This document shows positions 11,488-24,618 of a stretch of 64,000 nt of DNA, one piece after another. Numbering within the stretch: position 1 is the first letter of the stretch; every line of letters starts with the position of its first letter. A program made the position numbers and the translations under genes. Under the pieces are notes generated by a model. The model was not told the DNA's origin. It searched no databases and worked only from the letters and a program-made list of their open reading frames with translations. The stretch covers positions 372,001 through 436,000 of the forward strand of contig JAYKYS010000016.1 of assembly GCA_036924285.1 (NCBI GenBank), given 5' to 3'. The stretch comes from Asterella californica (Eukaryota > Streptophyta > Marchantiopsida > Marchantiales > Aytoniaceae).

Positions 11488-13284
11488 AGAAGTTGACACA
11501 TGTCGGAGGATGTGTAGGTTTGGAGGGGGTTTGGATGTCGTGATGTGAATCATTTCACATAGTAAATGATTCACCTCTCTGCTAGGAGTTAGTCTCTCTG
11601 AGTGAAGTTAAGAAAGTCAATTCTGGAGACTGTGGACATTAGTGGCTACGGGTTACGCTTATACTCCGACACTTGGGAGTTAGTAGCGGTAGAAGTTAGC
11701 TTAATGTTACTCCTAGTCCTTCATGCATATATTAACACCGTTGTGTTATATGTTTTAAGTCCTAGTAGGTTGATAGTATGCTAGTTATCTTGTTCAAGCA
11801 TTTATGCGCTTGTGCAAGTGACTTCTTACTTGTCTATGATGTTCAATATACATAACTTAAGATTTCCATGCTGATAGGGGTTTAGGCTCATGGGTTGTAC
11901 TTACTTGTCGCACAGACACGCTTTCTAGCTGGTTTAAGTTATCTTTCAGGGTTGCGTGTCATTTTAGATAGTTTAAGATTTACGTTGGCACTTTAGGGGG
12001 CTGACGCTGGAGCCTATGAGTGAAGTTAAGTAACCACGTGAATTAGGGCACTAGACGACAGCCAAGTGGAGCTATGAACTCCCATTGGTCTGTTTTTATC
12101 TTTTGTAAAACTCTAAATTAGACTAGAGGTCTAAAGGAGAGTTCAAGCATTTGGTGAGGACACTGCGAAATCTAAGAGCACATGAAGATAGAGCTCGTCG
12201 TGCCAAGCACTGTAAGTGAAATTCTTAATCGATTTGGATCAATAAACAAGGAGTTATGCCAATTTGAATTTCGAAGTGAGTAAGAATTGCATCACTTTTG
12301 TTGGATTTGGGGTTTTGAGTGTCAATTGCAGCAGAATCAAGGAAATCGCTTCAAACCTTCGTGGTTGCGTTCATTGTCAGCAGGGCTACGACTGTCCAAA
12401 AGCTTTCAAGTCATTTGAGTGAGTGAGTAATTCAGAGCGGCCGCTGAAGCAAAGGGGGTCTGAAAAGCTCTCGATCTAGAGCAGCAACTTCAGAGAACGA
12501 GATCTGGAGAACGGTGTACAATGAGGAGTCCCAACTTCACAGGGGTGTTCAGCATCCTGTAGACTCCAAATCCTGTAAGAATCTTTGAAAGTGATCGAGC
12601 CAATTTTCCGTTGTAGGTCAAAATAGCTGTCTGAGTATCAAAAATTACCGCAATATCTTTGCCCAGAACTTTTCTGTCCATATCTTGGTGCTAGAATTTG
12701 ATCTCAAGCTTAAACTTCGTGTGTGTGCTCAGTGGGGCCTCTTTTACATGTAGGAGAAGTCTAGAAGTCTAAACCTTCACATATTTCTCAATCTTGAGTG
12801 TCAAAGTTCGCCGTCTGATCTTATCATTGCTAGTTAAGCCTGAACTTTACTTGTTGAACATATCAGAAGAGCCAAGAGATCTGTATGAGTGTTTTACAGT
12901 GTCACCTTGTAATCAAAAGCCTATCCTTTGAGTAAATCAGCCATAGCTAGAAGCTTAGTGCTTCCCTGAGTAAACATATCACAGCCTTCACGGTCATAAC
13001 ACAGCTAGAAGGTTCTGCCCTTCTCAAGAAAACTCTCACCTCGACAACGACAACCGTTATCTGGGATGTTTGATCGTAGAATAATGAGACGTGCCAACTC
13101 TGTGATTCATAGATATTTGCGTGAGTGGCTCTTGTTGTCAAATTTGGATTTAAGATAGAAGGTAGAGGGTTCGTGGGACATTCTTCCTTGTGTGATGTTT
13201 CATGAGTGTTTCTTAATGTCTTACATGAAGGGTGAGGAAATACGAGAGTTGTATTTATGGATAGAAGACTAAATCGAGTTCCGA

Positions 13285-14911
13285 TATCGTGTCGGATTTT
13301 GCGTGAAAGATGTCGAGGAAAATGCGAGATTCCTGGCTATGGAGATGTAGTGTGCTGAACAAAGACAAGAAAGAGAGAAACAAGCACGAAAACGTCACAA
13401 TATATACCAACTCCCAACGTATATATAATGTCGGTTCTTTCTCCCTAAGAACACAAAACTGAGAAACAGACCAGAGCGGTCTACAATCTGCTTAAAAACC
13501 CCCTAAAACGAGTCATTGAATCTCAACCCAGACCCAAAACTATGGAAGCGTAGCTCAAAGCAAGAGAAACATCCATTTGCTAACAAAAAGAGCTGCACAT
13601 GTATCATACTATTCAAACCCAAGTCCAAACAACGTCCATGTACAAGCCTTTAGCTAAAGCTAGCTACCACAAGCTGTACACAACCAACTAGATCTCTAAC
13701 GAACTCAAAAGAGTAAAGATCGTAGCGAAAGAACCGAAAAAGATCGATCTGAAAACTTTCCCTTTTCGCCAAACAATTTTCAGATGTCGATAAGGTCTTC
13801 TTCCATGACTCCGTTGGCCCAAGAAATATTCAGATCCAATTCTCGACAATCGAGATATCGTCCATTTTTTATCGCAGGTGACCGAACCTTCAAAACTCCT
13901 ATTTGTGGCTTAAAACCGCACAAACCGCCCAAACGGATCGTCTGATTTGATATCTGTCTTCTCTAGTAGATAGATCTAGCTACTCGATCGCGAAGAACAA
14001 CCCAATCTCATGTCGCAAGCGACGAAAAATTGACGTAACCGCTTCCATGCGAGTCAACTTTCTTCACATCTCTTAAATCGTCCGATGAAACTTCATATCG
14101 TCTTCAATTTTCTGAAGAACTCGGTGTTTTGATCTCGATGGATCCAAGGACAACAAGTTTGGACTCCAGAACAGTCCGAACGGTCTAACTCTCTTTCATA
14201 GATCATTGAAGCACTCCAAATCTCATCCATGTGTCTCAATTTCCTCCAGAACACACTCTCCGATCCGCCTCTTCACGAACCGTCTTAGCCAACATGTAGC
14301 ATGCACAGATCTAAAACCAATGACACATTGGGCGCATTCATTGGACTTCCTTATTCTCCAAACCGTCCATCGATAGATCGCAGAAACAAGCTAATCCCTT
14401 AAGCTGCCTCCTTACGTCAGGCGCTGTACGTACAAGTTTTCTCAGATAATGAGGAAGCATGCCCGTTGCATCCTTGGTATAGCGTCAAGAGCCTCAAATA
14501 CCCATTCAGCAATAGTAAACTAGGGCCTAGTTTGATTTTCCCTTCTTTCGAGTCTCGTAACTTCATCACTAAGCGTCCAAATGAAGTAGACGAAGTGCAT
14601 ATGGAAAGCTGACAATGAGCTCTACCCAATGCGATGAAAGTGAAGATCCGAAGTTGTGCAAAAAGCTCGTAAGCGAGGGCTTAGCTTGCTTTTCCCATCT
14701 TTCGAGTCTCGTAACTTCTCCACTAGACGTCCAAATGAAGTAGACGAAGTGTCCATGGAAAGATGATAACGAGCTCTACCCATCAATGTAATGAAAATGA
14801 AGATTCGAAGTTGTGCAAAAAGCTCATTTTTGGTCTTACGAGTGTCTCTGGAGCGATAATGATAAGTATCAAAAATAGATTTTCAGATAAGAGATCGTCC
14901 ACGACACGACA
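13285..14911 (-). repeat. Element B 3' LTR
   Basis: It begins TATCGTGTCGG and ends CACGACA at 14911, next to a purine tract on the minus strand (about 14912-14930). It contains two copies of a roughly 150-bp tandem repeat with the core CTAGGCGTCCAAATGAAG, near 14570 and 14725. The third family copy at 37825-47087 has three. Confidence 0.82.
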
Positions 14912-15540
14912 TCCACACCCTCTAAACTTGTGCATCCTCCGGTATGTACAGAGATATCAACCAAGGAGTGGATCGACATACACCTCGTCTTGTCGTCATA
15001 CTTCTCATCATAGTCAACCTCATCTTCAAGCTCTTCTGCATAATCCTCATACTCAAACATTTTACATACTCTTTCAGTTGTCTTTGTCCGAAGCGCCCTA
15101 CCCTCGACTGGATTTGAAAGATCTTCTCGAGCAAGTACCACGTATCTCATCTGTCACAATCCAACTAGCATAGTCACCAAGTCTACGATTCACTTGAAGT
15201 GGATTGTCAACGGATAAGCCGGATGTAATCCATCTCGATGTCGGATGTTTGAATACAGCTGACATGTCAAACAAGACTCCACAAAAGATACGACATCCTT
15301 GTACATGTTTTTCCGCCAATATCGCTCTTTCATCTTCGTAAAAGTGCCCAAATTCCTTGATGTCCAGCCCAAAGACTCTCATGAAATGCTCTGAGTAACT
15401 TTTGCTGATCTTCTTTGTCGCAAATCACTCGTAGCGGTATCCCAAATTTCTGTTTCGGCCGTTTTCAAAGAAATCCATACTGCAACATGAAGTTGTAGGC
15501 CTTCCTTCGAACTTTCTGAAACCTCTCATCCGTCCAACCT
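14912..15540 (-). pseudogene. Element B integrase remnant
   Basis: Short minus-strand frames recall integrase: RYVVLAREDLSNPVEGRALRT (frame 14869-15150), the zinc half with ERYWRKNMYKDVVSFVESCLTCQ (15190-15372) and GWTDERFQKVRRKAYNFMLQ (15465-15545). They are in different frames and interrupted by stops. Compared with element 1, most of the catalytic core is missing between about 14,990 and 15,090. Confidence 0.75.
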
Positions 15541-15544
15541 GTGT

Positions 15545-15899
15545 GCTTGACCATCGTGCTCTTGGATGACATCTCCATCAAAGAATGTGTGGAAGATGAG
15601 AAGGATGAAGCATTAGATCTGAGGGGTGTCGGCGATACGTCATTGATCACATTACAGATTGTGAGAAGATCTTATCTCGACTTGAGGAAGTTCATCTTAC
15701 GCTGTCAGGTGCGAAGTCTACATTTGGGTTACAGAGGTTTTGATCGTTGGTCATTTGTGTGGATCGTTTGGTCGGAAGCCAGATCCGAACAAGATGGATG
15801 CGATTGGAATGATGAAGGAGATTTGCAACTCGCTGACAGAAGTAAGAAGATTTTTGGGTGCTTGTGTATTCTACCACATTTGCTTGACATTGGAAGATA
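15545..15899 (+). pseudogene. Inverted RT fragment inside element B
   Basis: This stretch codes on the plus strand for the RT segment around LLDD (ECVEDEKDEALD) through VGHLCGSFGRKPDP to EVRRFLGACVFY, although element B reads on the minus strand. The minus-strand RT of the same element (near 16,600-16,900) lacks the middle of this segment, jumping from the KILS region to the GRKPDP region. The right end is a perfect 20-bp inverted repeat with 15915-15934, so an inversion or template switch is likely. Confidence 0.75.
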
Positions 15900-15934
15900 C
15901 CAGGATCCTCCTGATATCTTCCAATGTCAAGCAA
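15880..15934. repeat. Perfect hairpin, 20-bp arms
   Basis: The arms are 15880-15899 (TTGCTTGACATTGGAAGATA) and 15915-15934, with a 15-base spacer. It marks the right end of the inverted RT fragment. Confidence 0.9.
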
Positions 15935-17640
15935 TTCATCATCACACAACCCTTCTACAAACAACTCTTCTTCTTTTCAGGTGTGTGCAATCGAATAAAA
16001 CTTTACACCCACGTCGTTAATATCTTCAACCATCTCATCCTCCCTATCATATCGAGCTCTAGATAACATATCTGCCATCGGATTATCCTTCCATACGATA
16101 TGTCTAAACTCCAGATTTAACGACTTGATATATGCGATCCATCATAACATCGCAATATCAAGAGTCGTACAATTCATGATCATCCTTAACAACAGCAAAC
16201 AATCAGTTTCAACCACCATTGCTGCTCCAATCAAATACTCTTTCTCGGTTTTTATGGCTGAAACAATATCCCATAGTTCTCTCTTCACTTACGGGTATGC
16301 ACGTTGACGAGCACTTAACACCTTCGCTCCGAACCTAATCGCAAACATGTCTCCATCCTCATCATCCTGTCCCACTACCCATCCAATTGCAACCGGACTT
16401 GTATCTACAATAAAAACCACTGGCCTGACACCCTTGTAATCAATCCTTCTAAAAACTGAAAGAGATATGATAGTAGGGACTTCAGCTTCCGTACCGCACC
16501 AGTATGCTATTCTTCCCATATGAACTTATGACCCTTGCGTAACAACCCATATAATGATTCCGTCACATGCGCATAATGAGTATTTCAAATGTGATAGAAT
16601 ACACAAGCACCCAAAAACCTTCTTACTTTTGTCAACGAGTTGCAAACCTCCTTCATCCTCCCAATCGCATCCACTTTGTTCGGGTCTGGCTTCCGACCAA
16701 GTCAAGATAGGATCTTCTCACAATCTGCGATGTGATCGATGACGTATCGCCGACACCCTCTCTGATCTAATGCTTCATCTTTCTCATATTCCACACATCT
16801 TTTGATGGGGATGTCATCCAATAACAACATCATCTTTTCAAGGATGATGTCTCTTAGAACTCTATTCATCTCGTTCATCATGTGTGCTACTGAGGTGGTA
16901 GCTCCCGGTGATAAGATACACATCCTAGCCAACCCCAAAGGTGTCTTCATTGTCGTGAGATCCTGCTCTCCTCCGCTAGTTGAAACTGATCATATCATGA
17001 GTAAAGATCTCCCATTGAGTAAATTGCTCTTCCTACAAACACTTCAGCAAGCTCATTCACAATCAGCCCTACTCCACCATTTTTTATTGTTACTACGTTC
17101 ATCGGTTGCATGTCTTGGATGAACCACAGCGACCCATTCTTCTTTGACACTGTAAACCATCTGCTCGAATATGGTGCAAACGACGGCTCCAAGATCTTCA
17201 TCCGCATCGTCTCCTTCAGCAACTCCACCAGTTTAGGCAAGTGAGCCCAGTGTACTAGAATTGATCTCATCTTCCAAGGCACATGCGGTACTGTGAAGAT
17301 AACCATCGGAGTAACAACGTACGGGTCTACACACCCAATCTCATGTGGCTCTAAGGCAAATGCTTTCCCGTCGTGAAAGCATCTCCTTGAAGCACATCCT
17401 CTCTTCTGGTAGAAGAGACCCATCAAATCCAATCTTCAGCTCTTCAAAGGTCTGAGCCGTGAACTTATGTCTTATCACTGCATGATCTCTCAAACTCTTC
17501 TCTCTTGAATCTCGATCCATCTGTTGGTTCGTGTCATCCGGCAAAGGACAAGCTACTGACTTTACCTTCTTATCCACTGTCTTGTACTTTGTCTCAACTC
17601 GAACCTCTGGTGCATGGAACAGTTCGATCACCGAATAGAC
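15935..17640 (-). pseudogene. Element B RT and RNase H remnant
   Basis: Read leftwards from 17631, the frames are: KFTAQTFEELKIG (17631-17341), HEIGCVDPYVVTPMVIFTVP to YSSRWFTVSKKNGSLWFIQDMQP and AIYSMGDLYS (17432-16995), KTPLGLARMCILSPGATTSVAHM with LLLDDIP (16950-16702), RNase H VVFIVDTSPVAIGWVVG (16519-16289), and a trace of the region before integrase (15964-15692). They lie in several frames with stops and deletions. RT copies RNA into cDNA; this copy cannot. Confidence 0.8.
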
Positions 17641-19239
17641 CTCCCTTGAATGAATCTACACAACTTTATCCACATCCTCTCATCCAATAGACGTGATCAC
17701 TCGCAAAAGATCTTTCAACCCATCCTCTTCATAAACACCAGGAATCCATTCATTTCTTTCTAGCTCACCTAGCTCTTTCAACATCATCTCAACCTCACGC
17801 AAATGTTTTTGTTCTTTTCTTCTCAGTTCTTCAATCTTCTTGTAAATAGCAATCCTACACTCTGAAAATCCAACAACCTTGTACAAAAGACACTTTCTCC
17901 TTCAAGCGAGAATACTTTCTCCTACGCACCACCACAATCCCCCTCTATAGTGATACTCAACTGAAATCCTTGAACTCTTCACCCACCCTTGGAAGCGATT
18001 TCTCTCTCGAACAATCTCGATTGTGCTCGTGATTGGACGGTGTAGTCAAGAATTGTACCGCTCTCGTCCTTTCTTTGGATCGTAGCATAAGTAGATCCGT
18101 TGTCTAGTACCTTTGTCTCCATCCGAGTTGCTGTGATGAAAGGTTGACCAAGAATGAGTGAGTATGATGTTACTTCTTGAACAAAGAAATTTACTCGATA
18201 ACAACATCAGCTATGCGCACTCTAACGTTTGGACAGGCTCTATACAAATCTCCTCTTGTGTTATTGGCTGCTCTTATGACCCACCCATGCTTTGTATCGA
18301 TAGGTCACTTCTTTTTCTTGTACAACTCCTTCAACATGATGTTGATTTTTTATGCATGATCAATCAGAGCAATCACCGGCTCATCCAAATCTCCAATCCT
18401 GACCATCGTCTCCGTCATAGCTCGAGCCCAGTGACTGTGACTGTAATGACTTGAGCTTTGCTTCCCATCTTCTTCTTCATCCTCAAAATACATCATGCGC
18501 CTTCGATCTCTTTCTTCCTCTGAAGAATATACACTGCACTTTGCAGCTCTTTCTCATCATCCACAAACATCCTAGTATCCAAAGCATGCGATAAAACAGT
18601 CTCATCTGTAATCTGTCGCTTTTGTTTGATGATGTCGAAGATGACATCATGAATTCAACTTACGCTTCGCAATGCCTAAAACTTCCCTCAAAGTAAATTC
18701 CACCTTCGCATTTAGAATGCGATCTTCCATGACTCTCTTCAAGTTTGTTGAAGCCTCGATATCATACTGCAGTTTGTATACAGCTGGCTTATCCTTCTCG
18801 TTACGAGACTCCTTTGCTCCTCTTTCGATGGAGAAGGAGCATCATCCATCGGTAGATCTTGAGCTCCTATACCACGAAGTTCTTTCTCTTGCATCCTCTG
18901 AATCTCGCCTTCTCTTCTCTTCCAACAACGCTTCGTGTTGGTTCTTGGTGTTGTAAGCATGCACCGATAGAGCTTCTATAGAATCCTCTCATCTAGTATA
19001 TCTTCTGATCGTAGCAGCTGTCCTCAACAATGTCTCAGTGTCGTCTTTCTTTTCTTTTTCATGGAGATGGCAGATCATCACAATCCACTCGGCTCAACAT
19101 GCTCGTTAAAACTCCTCTCAACTTGATGCTCAACCCTTGTGTCATAGGTTCTAGCCTCCACGATTGCAACTGCTTGCGTTGATAAGTGGTTCTCAATCAA
19201 CTTCTTCATCCCTCCTCTACCAAAGTTGATCTGAAGAAG
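17641..19239 (-). pseudogene. Element B protease region and spacer remnant
   Basis: The frame at 17886-17680 (VVGFSECRIAIYKKIEEL to GVYEEDGLKDLL) corresponds to the post-protease spacer of element C. Further right, fragments match the protease: on the minus strand near 18,330-18,400 the active-site region reads IALIDHA followed by a stop, a damaged form of the DHG motif seen in elements 1 and C. Fragments of the charged gag-protease linker lie at 18,700-19,060. Confidence 0.7.
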
Positions 19240-20326
19240 TGCACCGATATCTCTCAGCGCTACTTTTCATCCTTCCAAAAGATCACCCCTTGTTGTAAGA
19301 TATCAGTGAACTCTTTGCAATCTATGCGTGGATGATTAGTACCATCGCACCAGATACATCGTTGGATCCAACCTTGCTTCCCAATGGATTTTGCTCCGCT
19401 TGTAGACCTTTGCTCTTCAAATCTTGTGAGCTTGATCTGCATGTCTTGCATTCCAAGCATTATCTCCTCAAGGTTTGAATCATCATTCTTCAGAGATACT
19501 ACAGGTGCTTAAACAACCAAAACAACTGGAACAACTAGTACCATATGTCTAGCAATAGGAACTACTGGTCGGACTATAGGAGCAGATGCTACAACAGTCG
19601 GTGTTGGTGTCGGTCTCCTAACAAGAACCTTCTCTCGTCTTCGCTCCCTCTTGGTAAGCAGACCAATCACTTCTTCAACTTTCTTCCAACTACTAGTCAA
19701 CCCATCGTCTTCCTCCCGATCCTCTAGAAGTACCTCCAGCTTCTCTTGCAGCTTCTCATCTGTAATCTGAAGAAATAACTCTGTCTTGTTGGACTGTAAC
19801 ATTCACTTTTTCATCCTATTCAGCCGTGAAAATTGTTTCTCAAACTCCTTGAGTAACTCAGTAGCTTGTAAATCCTTTCTCGGTTGCTCAACCCACTCCA
19901 AGAATGACTTCTTGGTGATCCGATCAAAGTCCTCCAAGAATAGTCATCCATCAAGACACGAACAAACGTCTTCCAATCCTTGTCAAAATGCTTCGTTAGC
20001 ATCTTGACATGATCTCTAATCGATGGAGCTGCTACCAACTCAAATGTCTCAATCATCTCATCTTATGATACCCAATTCAGCTCCATCTCTTTCACATAAT
20101 GCCTTAGATATCTTGAGACCTCTCTCTCATCGAAATGGTCAATCTTGCTGACCACCGCTTGAAGTGCCTTTGTTGCCACAACTTCCTTCCGTTCATCAGA
20201 TTGTTGTTATCGTAAGAACAATGTGAATGCTTGAAACATCGATGTTGTCGTCGGATCCAACTTCACTTTTGGCAACCCACTTGAACCACTAACTCCATTT
20301 TCATCACCGTTCTCATCTCCACTCAT
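19240..20326 (-). pseudogene. Element B gag remnant
   Basis: An ATG at 20326, about 55 bases inside the primer-binding site, is the likely start. Fragments match gag of elements 1 and C: FELVAAPSIRDHVKMLTKHF (20056-19820), NKTELFLQITDEKLQEKLEVLLEDR (19802-19509) and a CCHC zinc knuckle CIWCDGTNHPRIDC (19460-19260). Frames change several times, so it is not functional. Confidence 0.78.
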
Positions 20327-20380
20327 GATTATCAATCTCCTCTTCAAAATTCAAACATAGAAGAAATCTCCACCCTAGAC

Positions 20381-20399
20381 TTTCACGTCGGGTTCACCA
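20381..20399 (-). promoter_or_regulatory. Element B primer-binding site
   Basis: On the minus strand TGGTGAACCCGACGTGAAA lies three bases from the LTR. It starts with TGG, complementary to a tRNA CCA end. Element C has the same site with one change; element 1 has a different one. Confidence 0.72.
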
Positions 20400-20402
20400 C
20401 CG

Positions 20403-22012
20403 TATCGTGTGAGATTTTGCGTGAAGGATGTTCAGAAAAATGCGAAGTTCCTGGCTGTGGAGATGTAGTGTGCTGAACAGAGACAAAAAAGAGAGAAACA
20501 AGCACAAAAATGAATGTCGCAATATATACCAACTCCCAACGTATAAACACTGCCGAACACAAAACTGAGAAACAGATCTGAGCGGTCTATAATCTGCTAC
20601 AAAACCCTTTAAAATCAGTCCCTGAATCTCAACCCATACCCAAAACTATCGAAGCGTAGTTCAAAGCAAGAGAAACATCCATTTGCTAACAAAAAGAGCT
20701 GTACTTGTATCACACGATTCAAACCCAAGTCCAAAAAACATCCATGTACAAGCCCTTAGCTAAAGCTAGCTACCACAAGCTCTACACAACCAACTAGATC
20801 TTTAACGAACTCAAAAGAGAAAAAATCGTAACAAAAAATGGTCTATTTGAGAACTTTCTCCTTTCGTCAAACGGTTTTCAGATGTCGATAAGGTCTTCTT
20901 CCCTGACTCTGTTGGTCCAAAAAACCTTCAGATCCAACTCTCGACAGTCGAGATATCATCGATTTTTGATCGCATGTGACCGAACCTTCAAAACTCCTCC
21001 ATGCGGTTTAAAACCGCACACATCGTCCAAACGGATTGTCCGATCTGATATCCGTCTTTTATAGTAGATAGATCTAGCTACCCGATCGCGAAGAACAACC
21101 CAAACTCAGATCGTAAGCGACAAAAAATTGACTAAGCTTTTTTTTGCGAGCCAACTTTCTTTCACATCTCCCAAATCGTCTGATGAAATTTCATATTGTC
21201 TTCAATTTCCTAAAGAACTCGATGTTTTGATACCGATGGATCCAAGGACAACAAGTTTAGACTCCGGAACGACTAGAACGGTTCAACTCTCTTTCAGAGA
21301 TCACTGAAGGACTCCAAATCTTTTTTTTGCGTCTCAATTTCTCTCAGAACACACTCCTCTATCCGCCTCTTTACGAACCATCTTAACCAACACGTAGCCT
21401 GCACAGATTTGAACGCAATAACACATTGCGGGCATGCATTGGACTTCTCAATTCTCCAAACCATCCACCGACAAATCGCAGAAACAAGCTAGCTCTTTAA
21501 GCTACCCCCTTACGTCAATCGTTGTACGTATAAATTTTCTCAGATAATGAGGAAGCAGGCCCCTTGCGTCCTTAGTATAGCGCCATGAGCCGCAAATACC
21601 CAGTCAACAATAGTAAACTGTGACATAGCTTGATTTTTCCTTCTTTTGAGTCTCGTAACTTCACCACTAGGTATCTAAATGAAATAGACGAAGTGCCTAT
21701 GAAACCTGACAACTAGCTCTACTCATTAATGTGATGAAAGTGAAGATCCGAAGTTGTGCAAAAAGCCCATAAGCTAAGGTCTAACTTACTTTTCTCATTT
21801 TTTGAATCTCATAACTTCTCCACTAGGCGTCCAAATGAAGTAGACGAAGTGTTCATGGAAAGTTGACAACGAGCTCTACCCATCGATGTAATGAAAATGA
21901 AGATCCAAAGTTGTGCAAAAGCTCATTTTTGATCTTATGAGCGTCTTTGGAACGACAATGATAAATATTTTTTATTAAGATTTTCAGGTAAGAGACGGTC
22001 CACGACACGACA
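20403..22012 (-). repeat. Element B 5' LTR
   Basis: It matches 13285-14911 throughout, with many substitutions, and ends CACGACA at 22012. It holds the same pair of 150-bp repeats (near 21,660 and 21,820). No independent gene is seen. Confidence 0.82.
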
Positions 22013-23969
22013 TCAGATATTTCATTTCTCAATCCGTTCCATATCAGACTTCACTACATTCATCACGATCATTTTCAACAGTGGTTCATTGCCTACTTTG
22101 GTGATGAGTTCATGGAGAGGATGATGGATTTGCCTACTCCAATGATCTTACCGATCTTCACATACAAGGAGAATTAAGACCTGACTGCATACATCTTACT
22201 TTGATGGATGAATGGACTTGAATTTCTAGCCAACGTCTCTTTCAACGTCTAAGTTAATATCCGATGTCATGACTGACAGAAGATCAACCATCGTGCAAGG
22301 ATTGCGAGGAACTTGATGAGGATTATTGTAATCAAGTGATGGCTTCCTCGTTCTCTTTAGTCATATCTTTCATCGTAGATTGATTCAAGGTCATCATCTT
22401 GACTTTGTATTGATTCTTGACTATTTTCGTGTCATCGTTATCTTTATCATTCGGCGATGGTGATTATCTTATGTTAAGGTTAAGGTCCGAAGTATTTTTC
22501 GTTCAAGCTTTGAAGGTGTGAGGGTGTTTGGAGCTACAACTCGTTCTATGGTGCCAAGTAGGAAATAAAGTGATCTCTAATCTTCTTTCTCACTAATCTA
22601 TTTTTTACCAATCAAGTTCATTCAAGTTCGAAGGACTGTTTTGGGATCTCGGAGACCGTTCTGTGGGTCGTTTGTGGAGTGTGAGGTCTCGTTAGAAAGC
22701 TCTCTAGCAGAGCTAAAATCTAAAGTGGAAGATCGATCAATTTAGAGCTCTAATCGAGGTGTTATGATCGTTCAAAGCTAGGGGGGTTGAATCGGTACCT
22801 CGAGTCACGTTTCTGAATATCTTTGAAGTTTGAGAAATGATCTTTCGGTATTGTCAAAGAGATTGGATAGTTGACACCGTGATGGTCGCACTGATATAAT
22901 ATAGTCTTACGTTTGGGTTGGATTTGATCTTGAAATAGTCGATTGAAGTTGATTATGATAGTTGAGAGATAAAAATAGCTTGGATTCAAGGATTGAGTTG
23001 TTCCATGAACACGGGATCGAATCTCTTAATGAATATTTCCAAGATTGGAGTGTGTCCTATCAGCTTACTACATGTGAAATTTCAGCTCATTTAGTTAAAG
23101 AGAAAGTGTTGGGTCGTGGATTTTAGCCACCGCGGTCTGTTAAGCTCATAAGTTAGCACAGACAAAATGTTTAGTCCATTTCGAGCAATTGGTTTGAGAT
23201 CTGAAGCTGAAATTTCACCGAGTAGGATTGAGGGATCAGAGGGAATTCCTATGAAGTTTGAGCCTAGTTGGAATTTCAAGTTGGGAGCAAGAGGTTGCCG
23301 AAGTTCATATTACAGCGTGGCAAGTTTCGAAAGAGAAGAGTGATTTCTCCTACTTGGTTGGCTTTGAACAAACAACTTGGGGTTTGGAGGTGGAACTTCT
23401 TGGAGGTGCTGCAAGTGAGATGAAAGAGCTATGTTGTGAATTTGGCACGGAAATCATACTCAGATAAGACGTCACACTGTGTCGAGGTTGCTAATTGGAA
23501 TCTCTAACAGCGATGTACTGTTGTCTTTGGCACCACGACATGAGCTTAGTTGCTTGCATGCCTTACATTGTTGGGAAGCTTATGCAGTAGGCTATCCATT
23601 GTTGTAAGGCTCACCCTCATATCAACGAATCGTAGAAAGTCAAAAACTGAGTGTTCATGTAGTTTGTCGGAGAAAAATAGTGAAAAGGTATTGCTAGTGC
23701 ACATTTGAATGTGCTTTTATGATCTAAGCATATGTTTATCATGTGTGAATCCTTCTTGTATTTAGAATAAGGTTGAACGTCCAATTGTGTAGTGTGGTGT
23801 ACGTGTGTTACACTTGAGGTAAGGTTAGGTAAGTAGAAACCAAAACAAAGTATGATAGATTAGGTATTGAAAGCATCAGTATTTCATCGAGTAGGTACTA
23901 GGTCTTGCTGTATCTCTCTATAGCCAGCTATCCCGTGTTTTCCCAGACCAAACTTCACGCTCTACGACA

Positions 23970-24618
23970 ACATAACTTCACTTTGCACGAAATATGCATG
24001 TGGATAATGCATGATTCTCCAGGATACGATCAGATCTCATGGCTTCAAGTTGCATTTACATGAGGATCTCTCACATGTGAAGAGTATCGAGAATCTAAAT
24101 ATTCGACTCACTTGAGAATCACTTTATACATGGAATATTGCAAGTACCTCACTGTTGAAAACATCTTAAGAGAGTGCACCGTTCAAAAGCCACCACAACG
24201 TCGCTTCACAGATTGGTAGACCTTGGAATATGTCATTACGGAAAGAGAAGTCGAGCGCGAGAAGTCTAGTATGAATTGGATACTTACCATGACAGAGCTA
24301 TCTTATTAGGATGTAAGTGTATATCTCTATGATTTTCCCACATAACTCAAGGTTTTTTCCACAATACCTTTGTTTTAATATTGTGGGAAAGTTATCACAC
24401 TTTTGTAAGAAGACATTTTGCAGTATTATGGGTTACATTACATGGTTCAAACGTCCGATTCTTCGCATTATTCTGAACTGTAAATCTGTATTTCTCTACA
24501 GTCTTTACTCATTCAAAATCTGGGGGATCCTATGCATCGAGAAGGAAACGTGGTGAAGAATATACTGCAACATTGATTTGGACAAGTGGATATCATCAAG
24601 CATAGGAGAGCGTTACAG
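23970..24618. other. Unassigned spacer
   Basis: This 650-bp stretch lies between the end of the element 2 LTR and a B-like LTR remnant. I see no coding similarity and no repeat shared with the rest of the window. Confidence 0.4.

Larger units (their letters stand above)
13285..22012 (-). mobile_element. Element B: decayed Ty3/Gypsy element with both LTRs
   Basis: Similar sequences at 13285-14911 and 20403-22012 are the two LTRs. The interior reads gag, protease, RT, RNase H and integrase from right to left on the minus strand, with many stops and frameshifts. It is the same clade as elements 1 and 2 (RT LLDDIP, DHG-type protease, CIWCD zinc knuckle). It lies inside the LTR of element 2. LTR divergence is clearly greater than for element 1, so it is older. 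Confidence 0.85.
9806..23969 (+). mobile_element. Element 2: Ty3/Gypsy element with long 3' LTR, twice interrupted
   Basis: The plus-strand pol sequence starts abruptly at 9806, where element 1 is inserted; its 5' half must lie beyond the window. RNase H and integrase run to 11487, a purine tract (about 11511-11535) follows, and then a long LTR. The LTR is itself split by element B (13285-22012). Its end (CTACGACA at 23962-23969) and the last 1.9 kb match the reverse complement of the element C LTR. The net LTR length is about 3.7 kb. Confidence 0.85.
11536..23969 (+). repeat. Element 2 3' LTR, split by element B
   Basis: The LTR starts at TGTCG (11536) directly after the purine tract GGAGGGGGTTTGGA and ends CGACA at 23965-23969. 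The left piece is 11536-13284 and the right piece 22018-23969. The flanks of the insert read TCCGA and TCAGA, a 5-bp target duplication with one mismatch. The right piece is homologous to the element C LTR in reverse. The left piece shows weaker similarity to part of the right piece, hinting at an old internal duplication. A short hairpin (11545-11555 with 11564-11574) lies near the start. No gene is seen in it. Confidence 0.8.
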
